A stretch of DNA of 37,017 nt from an uncultured Clostridia bacterium (GTDB lineage Bacteria > Bacillota > Clostridia > Oscillospirales > Acutalibacteraceae): assembly GCA_904399395.1 (NCBI GenBank), contig CAJFPJ010000059.1, positions 1 through 37,017 on the forward strand, in the 5' to 3' direction. The notes under the pieces were generated by a model. It saw only the letters and a program-made list of their open reading frames with translations. It was not told the DNA's origin and ran no database searches. The translations under genes were made by a program, and so were the position numbers. Shown here piece by piece: positions 1 through 7,597 of this stretch (positions are counted from its first letter, which is position 1; the number at the start of each line of letters is the position of its first letter).

Positions 1-9
1 ATGATAACT

Positions 10-58
10 AAGATAACGGCGGCAAAGAGTTTTGGCATCTCTCTGCCGCCGTTATCTT
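10..58. repeat. Near-perfect inverted repeat (hairpin)
   Basis: Positions 10-24 pair perfectly with 44-58 (15 bp), and the inner AAGAG/CTCTC bases extend the stem. Neither side has a convincing T-run, so it is not a classical intrinsic terminator. It lies about 100 bases beyond the stop of the gerQ-like gene, so it may serve that gene or one to the left of the window. Confidence 0.6.
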
Positions 59-72
59 GTGAAAGCCAAGTA

Positions 73-124
73 AGACAACTTCCTTACGAAGCCTCTCCCT
101 TCTGAGAGGTCTTCTTGTTTGTCT
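73..124 (-). terminator. Imperfect hairpin after gerQ-like gene, possible terminator
   Basis: An inner perfect CCTCTC/GAGAGG stem (92-97 with 104-109) is extended by imperfect outer pairing between AGACA (73-77) and TGTCT (120-124). It sits just downstream of the minus-strand gerQ-like stop. The T-tract is weak, so termination is inferred from position. Confidence 0.4.
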
Positions 125-154
125 AAAAAATCAGGAGCTTTTTGAGATACAGAA

Positions 155-760
155 TTAATAATAGAATTGGATGAATTTGATATTATAAAAGTCGCAGGCT
201 ACCAGATCGTCTGTTTCGGTTTCGTTCAGCAGGATGTAGTTGGCTCCTACTCCCAGCAGAATACCGGCCTTATCCACGAGGGTATTGGTGCCAATAAGAA
301 AATCTACCCGCACTTTGCGGCCAATCTGCGTACGTATAAAGCCGTTCAGATACTGAAGGCTGGCTCCCTCCACAGTGGTGCCGTCGGGAGAAATCATCTG
401 GGTCTGAGAGAGACCGGGGCCTGAGCTTGGGGTGATGGCCGTTTCCTGCCGGGTACTGGTCTGGGGACGGATCATTCCATTGGATGCATCAGACCGGTTC
501 GGGTTTACATAGTTGTAGGATGCAATTTCCTCCAGAGTGGGAAGGCGCTGCCCTGCAAAGCTGTATTGAGGAGCGGGAATGATGCCGCTGAAGGCGTCAG
601 AGGCTCCGTTGGGACCGCAGCCGGGGCAAGAGGCGACAAATCCGGAAGGGGTTCCCCCTGTCCCGCTTATAAAATTGCCGGGAGCGGTATCTGCATTGGT
701 TCCCTGAGGGGCCGTTCCCTGCCCGGAAGCGGAGCGTGATGTATTGTAACTGGTATCCAT
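155..760 (-). CDS. gerQ: GerQ-like spore coat protein
   Basis: 201-residue protein with a Gly/Ser/Pro/Thr-rich, low-complexity N-terminal part (about residues 1-120). The compact C-terminal domain (about 135-201) contains SLQYLNGFIRTQIGRKV, then GILLGVGANYILL and a Tyr/Phe-rich end. This matches the GerQ/YwdL pattern, a short beta-rich domain behind a disordered tail. In Bacillus, GerQ is a coat protein cross-linked by transglutaminase and needed to keep CwlJ in the coat. Here the gene lies directly downstream of a CwlJ-like gene on the same strand, as cwlJ-gerQ do in Bacillus. I chose the ATG at 760 because AAAGGAG lies just upstream. The longer reading frame to 889 would overlap the cwlJ end and has no such site. 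The domain match is by eye and the symbol is tentative. Confidence 0.72.
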   Translation of the reverse strand: MDTSYNTSRSASGQGTAPQGTNADTAPGNFISGTGGTPSGFVASCPGCGPNGASDAFSGIIPAPQYSFAGQRLPTLEEIASYNYVNPNRSDASNGMIRPQTSTRQETAITPSSGPGLSQTQMISPDGTTVEGASLQYLNGFIRTQIGRKVRVDFLIGTNTLVDKAGILLGVGANYILLNETETDDLVACDFYNIKFIQFYY

Positions 761-849
761 GAAAATTCTCCTTTCGATACTTATATGGTATGGATGGATT
801 ACGGCTATGTCGCCGCTGGAATAAACTGGTTTCCAGAGAAACCTGAGGG

Positions 850-1296
850 TCAGGAGTCTCTGTATTTTTCTGTGGGCTGATAAAAGCAATGCTGGTTGAC
901 GCGGTTAAAAAACCGGCCCATCCCGTTTGGAGGAAATGAAGGAGGGCATTGGGACGAATAGGGGTTATAAAAGAAAAGACAGTCAGCCGCGGCTGCAAAA
1001 ATGTTGTTGGCAAGTGCCCAGTCCGCGATTTCATAATGGATTTCCTCCGGCTCCATATTCCATACATTCTGCGGATTGTTGCGGCCGTTTACAGAGGAGC
1101 GCATGCAGACAAATTGCCCTGGCTGCTCAATAATGCGGCGCACATCCCCTCCTTGGCTGACTCTGGCAAATTCCCCATAGGGGATGTTGGCCCGGTTCAT
1201 TACCACGGTGGCTACGGCGCGCATGCCGTCGTCTCCTTCTCCTCCGGCCTCGCATTGGATCAGCCTAGCGAAAAGCTCTCTGGTGGTATATGGCAT
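850..1296 (-). CDS. cwlJ: Cell wall hydrolase, SleB/CwlJ family (spore cortex lytic)
   Basis: 148-residue single-domain protein of the Hydrolase_2 family. The N-terminus carries the family hallmark: an acidic CEAGGEGDDGM segment (Glu16 is the likely catalytic acid) followed by RAVATVVMNR. The end contains the FFYNP...F...RVNQHCFY pattern. There is no signal peptide or peptidoglycan-binding domain, so it resembles CwlJ, a coat-localised hydrolase of spore cortex peptidoglycan active at germination, more than SleB. The ATG at 1296 has GAGGTG six bases upstream; the in-frame GTG at 1305 lies inside that site and is less likely. The GerQ-like gene follows about 90 bases downstream, probably in one transcript. 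I saw no confident sporulation-sigma promoter upstream. Confidence 0.85.
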   Translation of the reverse strand: MPYTTRELFARLIQCEAGGEGDDGMRAVATVVMNRANIPYGEFARVSQGGDVRRIIEQPGQFVCMRSSVNGRNNPQNVWNMEPEEIHYEIADWALANNIFAAAADCLFFYNPYSSQCPPSFPPNGMGRFFNRVNQHCFYQPTEKYRDS

Positions 1297-1469
1297 TTGG
1301 TTCACCTCTTTTGCCTTATATAGGCGGAATGAATGGGCAAAAATTCCCTCTCGCTATACTATGCAGGGATGCCAAAAAGAGGAATCTATGATATACTTAT
1401 TTCCGGAGTCCGTGTTCTTCCTGTGTGCATAAGTGCAATTGGATGATGAAGCGGTGCTTCGTGTCTTCG

Positions 1470-1475
1470 TATAAT
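1470..1475 (+). promoter_or_regulatory. Possible -10 box for the M32 peptidase operon
   Basis: TATAAT at 1470-1475 lies about 30 bases before the start of the M32 gene. No good -35 hexamer is at the right distance; instead a small palindrome (GAAGC-GGT-GCTTC, 1448-1460) occupies that zone and could be an operator. Low confidence. Confidence 0.35.
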
Positions 1476-1504
1476 AAGCCGTAAAAAAGAAAGGTGATAG
1501 GAAT

Positions 1505-2980
1505 ATGCGCGAATCGTTTTGCAGGCTGCAGAGCCATTTGGAAAGGGCTTCTGCTTTGGGGGCCGCTTTGGCGCTTTTCAGCTGGGATTCGGAAACATTG
1601 GCGCCGAAAAAAGCTGCCCAATATACATCAAAGGCTGTAGGGATACTTTCCGGTGAAATGTTCGGCGCTCTGGTGAATGATGCCACTAGAGAGCTGATGG
1701 CCCTTTGTGAAAAAGAAACAGACCTGTCTCTGGAAGAAAAAGCTCTTCTGCGTGTCCTCAAAAAACAGTTTGAAGAGCTGGAAAAATTGCCCAGGGAAGA
1801 ATATGAAGCCTATCAGGAGCTGATCGCGAAAGCTCCCTCTATCTGGAACGAGGCCAAGGAAAAACAAGATTTTTCGCTGTTTGCACCAGCTCTCAAACAG
1901 ATCGTGGAATATAACCGGCGGTTTGCGGCCCTGCGGGCTGAAAAGGGGCAGAGGCCGTATGATGTGCTTCTGAATGATTACGAGGAAGGTTTTACAGTAG
2001 ACGTGCTGGATCCCTTCTTTGCACAGCTGAAACAAGAGATCGTTCCTCTTTTGCGGCAAATAGAAAAAAATCCCCAGCCGGAGCTCCCCGTCCGCCGTTG
2101 CAGTGTAGAAAAGCAGCGGGAATTCAACCGTTTTCTTGCGGAATACATGGGGTTTGATTTTGATAGGGGTGTCTTGGGGGAAACAGAACATCCATTTACA
2201 GATGGGCTGCATAGCTATGACGTGCGCATAGCTACTCACTATTATGAGGACAATCCAGAGAGCGGCATATTTTCTACCATACACGAAGGCGGTCATGCCA
2301 TCTATGAGCAGCAGATCAACCCGGAATATAACCTGACTCTTCTTGGCGGCGGAGGCGGCTGTGGGCTTCATGAATCACAGTCCCGTTTCTTTGAAAATGT
2401 TATCGGTCGCAGCAAAGCGTTCTGGAAACCTATTTATAGCAAATTGCAGGACACATTCCCGGAAGCTTTTGGAGAGCTTCCTCTTGATGGCTTTATTCAG
2501 GAAGTTAACCGGGCTCAGGCCAGCCTTATTCGCACAGAAGCGGACGAGCTTACATATAGCTTGCATATTCTGGTGCGCTATGAGCTGGAAAAAGAGCTGA
2601 TGGAGGGTTCGGTGCAGGTAGAAGATCTGCCTCGAGCCTGGAACGAAAAGTATACGGAATATCTGGGGGTGACGCCTCAGAACGATGCAGAGGGTGTTTT
2701 GCAAGATATCCATTGGGCCAGCGGCCTTTTCGGTTATTTCCCCAGCTATGCTTTAGGAAGCGCCATAGCTTCCCAGCTTTTTGCCTGCATGAAGCGTGAA
2801 ATGCCTCTGGAAAAGTATCTGGAGGAAGGAAATCTTTTGCCCATCCGCGAATTTTTGCGGGAGCATGTCCATCAGTGGGGCAAGGCAAAAACTACCGGAG
2901 AGATCTTGCGGGAGACCACAGGAGAAGATTTTGATGCCCGCTATTACGTGGAATATCTGAAAGAAAAATTTGGCCGCTGA
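1505..2980 (+). CDS. Carboxypeptidase M32 (Taq-type metallocarboxypeptidase)
   Basis: 491 residues, the normal length for peptidase family M32. The zinc-binding HEXXH motif is HEGGH at residues 260-264, and the family's GLHESQSRF segment follows at about 288-296. Family members remove amino acids from peptide C-termini in the cytoplasm with broad specificity except after Pro; no signal peptide is visible here, consistent with that location. The ATG at 1505 follows an AAAGGTGATAGGAAT stretch that can act as ribosome binding site. It is the first gene of a probable operon: proC starts 33 bases after its stop. A role in peptide turnover feeding amino acids to the cell is inference from the family. 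Confidence 0.93.
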   Translation: MRESFCRLQSHLERASALGAALALFSWDSETLAPKKAAQYTSKAVGILSGEMFGALVNDATRELMALCEKETDLSLEEKALLRVLKKQFEELEKLPREEYEAYQELIAKAPSIWNEAKEKQDFSLFAPALKQIVEYNRRFAALRAEKGQRPYDVLLNDYEEGFTVDVLDPFFAQLKQEIVPLLRQIEKNPQPELPVRRCSVEKQREFNRFLAEYMGFDFDRGVLGETEHPFTDGLHSYDVRIATHYYEDNPESGIFSTIHEGGHAIYEQQINPEYNLTLLGGGGGCGLHESQSRFFENVIGRSKAFWKPIYSKLQDTFPEAFGELPLDGFIQEVNRAQASLIRTEADELTYSLHILVRYELEKELMEGSVQVEDLPRAWNEKYTEYLGVTPQNDAEGVLQDIHWASGLFGYFPSYALGSAIASQLFACMKREMPLEKYLEEGNLLPIREFLREHVHQWGKAKTTGEILRETTGEDFDARYYVEYLKEKFGR

Positions 2981-3013
2981 GACAGCACTTTTATGGGAAC
3001 AGGAGGCTGCGAG

Positions 3014-3844
3014 ATGAAAAAAATAGCGTGCATTGGAACTGGCAATATGGGGGGAGCTCTGGCAAAGGCCGCTTGCCAGAGCCCTGCTTGCGGGCCGGCA
3101 CAGGTAATCCTTGCGAACAGGACACACGAGAAGGCGGAGCGGCTTGCCAAAGAGCTGGGCTGTGAGGCAGCCCGCTCTAATTTAGAGGCCTTCCGGGAGG
3201 CAAAATTTGTTCTTTTGGGTGTAAAGCCTCAGATGATGGAGGGGCTTTTGCGGGAACTGGCGCCAGCCCTGAAAGAGTCTATAGAAAAGGGTGAGCGAAA
3301 AATCCTTGTCACGATGGCTGCAGGGCTGAAAAGCTCCTTTTACAGAGAGATTCTCAATTGCGGAGACATCCCCTTTATCCGGCTGATGCCCAATACTCCC
3401 GCTTCCATAGGCTGCGGGATGACGCTGGTTTCGGTTTCCTCTTCCTGCAGGGAAGAGGAAGCTTCTGAGTTGGAAGCGCTGCTTTCTGCCGCCGGTAGTT
3501 TTGACCGGATCCCTGAGGAGCAGATGGATGCGGCAGGTACATTGACAGGCTGCACGCCTGCCTTTGCGTATATGTTTATAGAAGCCTTGGCGGATGGGGG
3601 CGTTATGGCCGGTATCCCCCGGAAAAAGGCCCAGGAATATGCGGCCCGGGCAGTGATGGGGGCGGCTGCCTTAGTGTTGGAAAGTGGGAAGCATCCGGGC
3701 CTTTTGAAGGATGAGGTATGTTCTCCCGGTGGTTCCACTATAGTGGGAGTTCACGAGCTGGAGGAAAAGGGGTTCCGCTCAGCGGCCATGAATGCCGTTT
3801 TGGGAGCCTGCGAGAAGAACCGGAAGATGGGGGAAGGGAAATAA
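3014..3844 (+). CDS. proC: Pyrroline-5-carboxylate reductase
   Basis: 276 residues. The N-terminus has the dinucleotide-binding pattern IGTGNMGGALAKA. The centre has LMPNTPASIGCGM and GCTPAFAYMFIEALADGG, and the C-terminal dimer domain has the ProC signature CSPGGSTIVGVHELE. ProC reduces 1-pyrroline-5-carboxylate to L-proline with NAD(P)H, the last step of proline synthesis, in the cytoplasm. Start chosen at the ATG at 3014 because AGGAGG lies seven bases upstream; an in-frame ATG at 2993 precedes that site. It sits 33 bases after the M32 peptidase and 71 bases before dtd with no terminator between, so co-transcription is likely. Confidence 0.95.
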   Translation: MKKIACIGTGNMGGALAKAACQSPACGPAQVILANRTHEKAERLAKELGCEAARSNLEAFREAKFVLLGVKPQMMEGLLRELAPALKESIEKGERKILVTMAAGLKSSFYREILNCGDIPFIRLMPNTPASIGCGMTLVSVSSSCREEEASELEALLSAAGSFDRIPEEQMDAAGTLTGCTPAFAYMFIEALADGGVMAGIPRKKAQEYAARAVMGAAALVLESGKHPGLLKDEVCSPGGSTIVGVHELEEKGFRSAAMNAVLGACEKNRKMGEGK

Positions 3845-3915
3845 TAAGCTTTCTTCCCAATGCTTCATTATTAGTGACAAGAATCCCCAGTAACAAATAG
3901 ATGGAGGTGATTGTG

Positions 3916-4380
3916 ATGAAAGCAGTCCTGCAGCGTGTGAAACGCGCTTCTGTCGCCATTGGAGGAGAAGGAGTGGGAGAAATCTCCTCCGGACTTCTCC
4001 TGTTCCTTGGTGTCACAGAGGAGGACTCGGAAAAGAAATGCGATTTTCTGGCGGAAAAGGCGGCGAATCTCCGGATTTTTGAGGATGAAGCGGGGAAAAT
4101 GAATCGTTCTCTTCTGGATGCAGGGGGTCAGATGCTGGTGGTATCCCAGTTCACCCTTTGCGCAGACTGCCGCAAGGGCAGGCGACCGTCTTTTACGGGA
4201 GCCGCCCGCCCAGAAAAGGCCGTTCCGCTGTATGAGCGGTTTATTGAAAATATACGCAGAATGGGGATCCCTGTGTCCACGGGCCGTTTCGGCGCGGATA
4301 TGCTCGTCTCCATCGAAAACGACGGACCTGTGACCATTTTGCTGGATACAGATGAAATTATGCCGAAAGGAGAAAAATGA
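3916..4380 (+). CDS. dtd: D-aminoacyl-tRNA deacylase
   Basis: 154 residues, standard Dtd length. The start [13 protein letters not shown] is typical, and both active-site motifs are present: SQFTL at about residue 77 and a C-terminal NDGPVT (usual form NxGPVT). Dtd hydrolyses D-amino acids mischarged on tRNA, and Gly from tRNA-Ala, which protects translation. The ATG at 3916 follows GGAGGTG; an upstream in-frame ATG at 3901 overlaps that site and is rejected. The next gene begins two bases after its TGA, which implies translational coupling. Confidence 0.95.
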   Translation: MKAVLQRVKRASVAIGGEGVGEISSGLLLFLGVTEEDSEKKCDFLAEKAANLRIFEDEAGKMNRSLLDAGGQMLVVSQFTLCADCRKGRRPSFTGAARPEKAVPLYERFIENIRRMGIPVSTGRFGADMLVSIENDGPVTILLDTDEIMPKGEK

Positions 4381-4381
4381 A

Positions 4382-5512
4382 ATGCTGAAAAAACAGTATA
4401 AATCTACCGACACATGTCCCTCTGTTTTGGGGTTGGGTATGATGCGCCTTCCCAAGGCCAGAGAGGGCTCTGAGGATATCGACCGCGCAAAAGCTCAGGA
4501 GATTGTGGACTATGCATATTCTCACGGAATCAATTATTTTGATACGGCATATCGGTATCATGCAGGCGATTCCGAGCTTTTTGCAGGAGAAGCGCTGAAG
4601 AAATATCCTAGGGAAAGTTTTTATTTGGCTTCCAAAATGCCCATTTGGGAAGCGAAGACTCCTGCAGACGTGGAAAGGATCTTTAACGATCAGCTGAAGC
4701 GCTGTCAGGTGGAATACTTTGATTTCTATCTTTGTCATTCCCAGAATAAGGAAAATTTCAAAAAAATCCGAGAATTCGGTGCTTATGAATTCCTCTCGAA
4801 AATGAAAGAAGAGGGTAAAATACGCTATCTGGGCTTTTCCTTCCATGATACTCCCGATGTGTTAAAAGAAATCGTAGAGACCTATTCCTGGGATTTTGCA
4901 CAGATCCAGCTCAACTATTTGGATTGGGAAATGCAGGACGCCAAGGCTCAGTATGAGATCCTGACAGAGCATGGGATTCCCGTGATGGTGATGGAGCCTG
5001 TCCGCGGCGGCGCACTGGCGAGCCTCTGTGAGGAATCCGACCGGATGCTGAAGGAAGCCCGGCCGGAAAAGAGCGTGGCCTCCTGGGCTATTCGGTATGC
5101 AGCCAGCCTGCCCAATGTGCAGGTGGTGCTCAGCGGTATGAGCAATATGGAGCAGCTTCAGGATAATATTTCCACTATGACGGATTTTGAGCCCCTTTCG
5201 GAAAGGGAAAGAGAAGTTTTGGAGCAGGCTCTGGATGTATACCGTCGGAACCATCTGATTCCTTGCACAGGATGTCGGTATTGTATGGACTGCCCCTTCG
5301 GTGTGGATATCCCCGGGGTGTTCAAGCTCTATAATCAGTATAAAATCAGCAAGTATAAAGAAGGCTTCCTGCGGGGATACAGAGAGTTGGGGAAAGCCGG
5401 GCCGGAAAGCTGCCGGGCCTGCGGCGCCTGTATGCGTCACTGCCCCCAGAAGATCCAAATTCCCGAACGCATGAAGGAGATTGCCGCTGTTGCTAGGGAG
5501 CTGGAGGATTGA
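4382..5512 (+). CDS. Aldo/keto reductase with C-terminal ferredoxin-type domain
   Basis: 376 residues. The N-terminal TIM-barrel aldo/keto reductase domain (about 1-285) shows LGLGMMRLP, the YFDTAYRYH segment with the catalytic Asp/Tyr pair, and a C-terminal barrel motif around SGMSNMEQL. The tail (about 290-376) carries two cysteine clusters, CTGCRYCMDCP and CRACGACMRHCP, the pattern for [4Fe-4S] binding. This AKR plus 4Fe-4S architecture is common in anaerobic Clostridia; the substrate is not known from sequence. The ATG at 4382 lies two bases after the dtd stop, with AAAGGAG nine bases upstream. The CYTH gene starts two bases after its own stop. Confidence 0.93.
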   Translation: MLKKQYKSTDTCPSVLGLGMMRLPKAREGSEDIDRAKAQEIVDYAYSHGINYFDTAYRYHAGDSELFAGEALKKYPRESFYLASKMPIWEAKTPADVERIFNDQLKRCQVEYFDFYLCHSQNKENFKKIREFGAYEFLSKMKEEGKIRYLGFSFHDTPDVLKEIVETYSWDFAQIQLNYLDWEMQDAKAQYEILTEHGIPVMVMEPVRGGALASLCEESDRMLKEARPEKSVASWAIRYAASLPNVQVVLSGMSNMEQLQDNISTMTDFEPLSEREREVLEQALDVYRRNHLIPCTGCRYCMDCPFGVDIPGVFKLYNQYKISKYKEGFLRGYRELGKAGPESCRACGACMRHCPQKIQIPERMKEIAAVARELED

Positions 5513-5513
5513 T

Positions 5514-6017
5514 ATGCAGAAAGTGAATACATCCGGAGTGGAGATTGAACGGAAATTTCTTCTGAAGGCTTTTCCCGAGGAGCTTCCTCTGCTGGAAGAA
5601 TCTGTCCTTTACCAAGGCTATCTATGTACGGATCCAGTAGTACGTATCCGTAGCCGGGAGGAAAAGGGACAGAAAAGTTTTGTCCTTTGCTTTAAAGGGC
5701 AGGGAACACTCATGCGCCGGGAAATTGAAATGGATCTCACGGAAACGCAGTTTTCGCAGCTCAGTGAACTTTTGAAGGCTCCGCTCATTCGAAAGGATTT
5801 TCGGGTGTATCAACTCCCGGACGGCCATAGATTGGAATGCAGTCTGGTGGATGAGGGAAGCCCTTCTGCATTTCTCTATGCAGAGGTGGAATTTTCTTCT
5901 TTGGAAGAGGCAAGGTCTTTTCAACCTCCGGAATTTTTATACCGGGATGTTACAGAGTTTCCTGGTTTCAGTATGAGCCGCTATTGGGAAACGAGGCAGC
6001 GTCCTTTTATAGATTGA
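5514..6017 (+). CDS. CYTH domain protein
   Basis: 167 residues with the diagnostic N-terminal EIERKFLL (the ExExK signature of CYTH/triphosphate tunnel enzymes). Alternating charged strands follow: RIRSR, LCFKGQG, RREIEMDL and YAEVEF. CYTH enzymes are metal-dependent tunnel-fold hydrolases or cyclases acting on triphosphates such as PPPi, ThTP or ATP; bacterial stand-alone members are often inorganic triphosphatases. Which activity applies here cannot be decided. The ATG at 5514 is two bases after the aldo/keto reductase stop, with GGAGG just upstream inside that gene's end, so the pair is coupled. A terminator follows, making this the last gene of the operon beginning at 1505. Confidence 0.88.
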   Translation: MQKVNTSGVEIERKFLLKAFPEELPLLEESVLYQGYLCTDPVVRIRSREEKGQKSFVLCFKGQGTLMRREIEMDLTETQFSQLSELLKAPLIRKDFRVYQLPDGHRLECSLVDEGSPSAFLYAEVEFSSLEEARSFQPPEFLYRDVTEFPGFSMSRYWETRQRPFID

Positions 6018-6022
6018 CTCAT

Positions 6023-6062
6023 AGAAAGGGCCGCAGGGAATTGCCGCGGCCCTTTCTTGGTT
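6023..6062 (+). terminator. Intrinsic terminator after CYTH gene
   Basis: An 11-bp stem, GAAAGGGCCGC (6023-6033) with GCGGCCCTTTC (6046-6056), is followed by TTGGTTCT. It starts six bases after the CYTH stop and closes the 1505-6017 operon. Confidence 0.85.
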
Positions 6063-6099
6063 CTGACTCTAGGGTGAAGCATGGAAAGGGGGAAGCCGA

Positions 6100-6594
6100 A
6101 TGAAAGAGATAGATGGTTGCGACTTTTGTAATCTAACTGAAGCGGAAAAACATTGGCTGCTTTTTGAAAATGAATGCTGGAGCGCGTATCTCTCGGATGT
6201 GCAGGATTACCCCGGAAGATGTATTGTGGTGCTCAGGGAACATAAGGAGAGCCTCTCAGAGCTGAGCCCCAAGGAATGGATTTGTTTTGGGGAAGCGGCG
6301 AAGGTTTTGGAGGGCCTTGTGAAAGAGGAATTAGGAGCGATTCTCTGTAACTGGTCCTGCCTGATGAACGATGCATTTAAATCGCAGAATCCCCGGCCTC
6401 ATGTGCATTTCCATATGCGACCCCGGTTCAACGAAAAAACGGCTGTCTTTGGGGCGGCTTTTGAGGACACGACCTTTGGGCATCACTATGCAGTTGGCGG
6501 AAATACAACACTCCCGGTACAATCGGCTCAGAAATTATATGAACACTTGAAAGAAAAGCTTCCCTTTTATATGGAGCTCTGTAAAAAATCTTGA
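6100..6594 (+). CDS. HIT family protein (histidine triad nucleotide-binding)
   Basis: 164 residues. An N-terminal CDFCNL is followed by a core with GRCIVVLREHKESLSEL and the histidine triad HVHFHMRPR near residues 103-111 (HxHxH followed by Met rather than the full HxHxHxx-aliphatic). HIT proteins are nucleotide hydrolases or transferases; the C-terminal 50 residues are longer than in minimal HINT proteins. The ATG at 6100 is preceded by a GGGGGAAG stretch. The next gene follows immediately, so the two may form a unit between the terminators at 6023 and 7397. Substrate unknown. Confidence 0.82.
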   Translation: MKEIDGCDFCNLTEAEKHWLLFENECWSAYLSDVQDYPGRCIVVLREHKESLSELSPKEWICFGEAAKVLEGLVKEELGAILCNWSCLMNDAFKSQNPRPHVHFHMRPRFNEKTAVFGAAFEDTTFGHHYAVGGNTTLPVQSAQKLYEHLKEKLPFYMELCKKS

Positions 6595-6641
6595 AGCATT
6601 CCCAAGTGGAGAAAAGGCGAGCAAGGACGGAAAGGTTGGCG

Positions 6642-7379
6642 ATGTGGATGGATCCAGACCGTTTTCAAAGAATCTGTGAGGAATACAGAGAATTTGGGCC
6701 GGAAGAACCTTCCGGAATTGGAACTTTGAGTGAAAAAAGCCTTCATGCGGTTTTAAAACGGTATTATCAGCCGGCCGAGGCCTACCGGGAAATTCGGGTG
6801 GGCCGTTATGTGGCGGATGTTGTCACGCAGGACGGCTGTATTCTGGAGATACAGACCAGAAGCCTTTCTGCAATCAAAAAGAAGCTTTCCGTATTTCTGG
6901 AGCAATATGAAGTGATTTTGGTGCATCCTGTGCCGCATCTGCGATGGATGCGCACAGTGGAAGGGAAAAACGGCTTGACCGGCCCCCGTCGCCGCTGCGG
7001 CCGGGAGGGCTGTGTATGGGATGCGTTCCGGGAGCTTTCCTTTCTGCATGAATATCTTTCTTGCCCCAATTTACACATTGTCCTGCCTCTCGTGGATTTG
7101 GAAGAGTTCCGGCTTAAAGGCACCAGGCGAAATGCCCGGGTGGATCGGATTCCTATGAAACTGTTTGATGAGATCCGGCTTTTTACGAGAGAAGATTATT
7201 GGGCCCTTCTTCCGGAAGGACTTCCAGAGAATTTTTCCAGCAGGGACATGTCGCATCTTTTGGGGATTTCCCCGGATGCGGCCCGGTTGGCGCTCTATGT
7301 GATGTTCCACGCAGGTGCCCTGTTGCGTATAGGAAAAGAGGGAAACCGGATACTGTATCATAAAAATCAGGAACTGTAG
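6642..7379 (+). CDS. DUF8091-like protein, possible PD-(D/E)XK-type fold plus C-terminal helical domain
   Basis: 245 residues. The N-terminal part carries GIGTLSEKSLHAVLKRYY, then VADVV, five residues, LEIQTRS, then KKKLSVFLEQYEVILVHPV. The spacing of Asp, ExQ and the following helix resembles the active site of PD-(D/E)XK nuclease-like folds, with Gln in place of the usual Lys. A basic middle region (GPRRRCGREGC) and a C-terminal part, perhaps a winged helix (MSHLLGISPDAARLALYVM), suggest nucleic acid binding. I associate it with the family named DUF8091 from memory. The ATG at 6642 has GGAAAGG six bases upstream. An alternative TTG at 6591, overlapping the HIT stop, would add 17 residues but lacks a well-placed site. 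Confidence 0.6.
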   Translation: MWMDPDRFQRICEEYREFGPEEPSGIGTLSEKSLHAVLKRYYQPAEAYREIRVGRYVADVVTQDGCILEIQTRSLSAIKKKLSVFLEQYEVILVHPVPHLRWMRTVEGKNGLTGPRRRCGREGCVWDAFRELSFLHEYLSCPNLHIVLPLVDLEEFRLKGTRRNARVDRIPMKLFDEIRLFTREDYWALLPEGLPENFSSRDMSHLLGISPDAARLALYVMFHAGALLRIGKEGNRILYHKNQEL

Positions 7380-7396
7380 ATTTAAATAATGTAGAA

Positions 7397-7435
7397 AACC
7401 GCTTTGGGACCCCAGAGCGGTTCTTGTTATTTTAT
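7397..7435 (+). terminator. Intrinsic terminator after DUF8091-like gene
   Basis: AACCGCT (7397-7403) pairs with AGCGGTT (7416-7422), with an inner TGGG/CCCA pair, followed by CTTGTTATTTT. Confidence 0.8.
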
Positions 7436-7506
7436 ACAACATCTTTTTCTGCAAAAGCCGTTACTGAGGGGATTAAGGAGAAATTAAGGAAAGCGTATGA
7501 AATCCA

Positions 7507-7535
7507 TTGACTTTTTCCTTTTGTGGCCGTATAGT
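7507..7535 (+). promoter_or_regulatory. SigA-type promoter for MATE gene
   Basis: TTGACT (7507-7512), 17-base spacer, TATAGT (7530-7535). About 55 bases of leader follow, including a perfect CGCCCC-GTAT-GGGGCG hairpin at 7562-7577, directly before the ribosome binding site of the MATE gene. Confidence 0.8.
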
Positions 7536-7597
7536 GAAAAACCGGAACAGACACGGTATTTCGCCCCGTATGGGGCGGTCTGAAAGGTTGGAATGAT

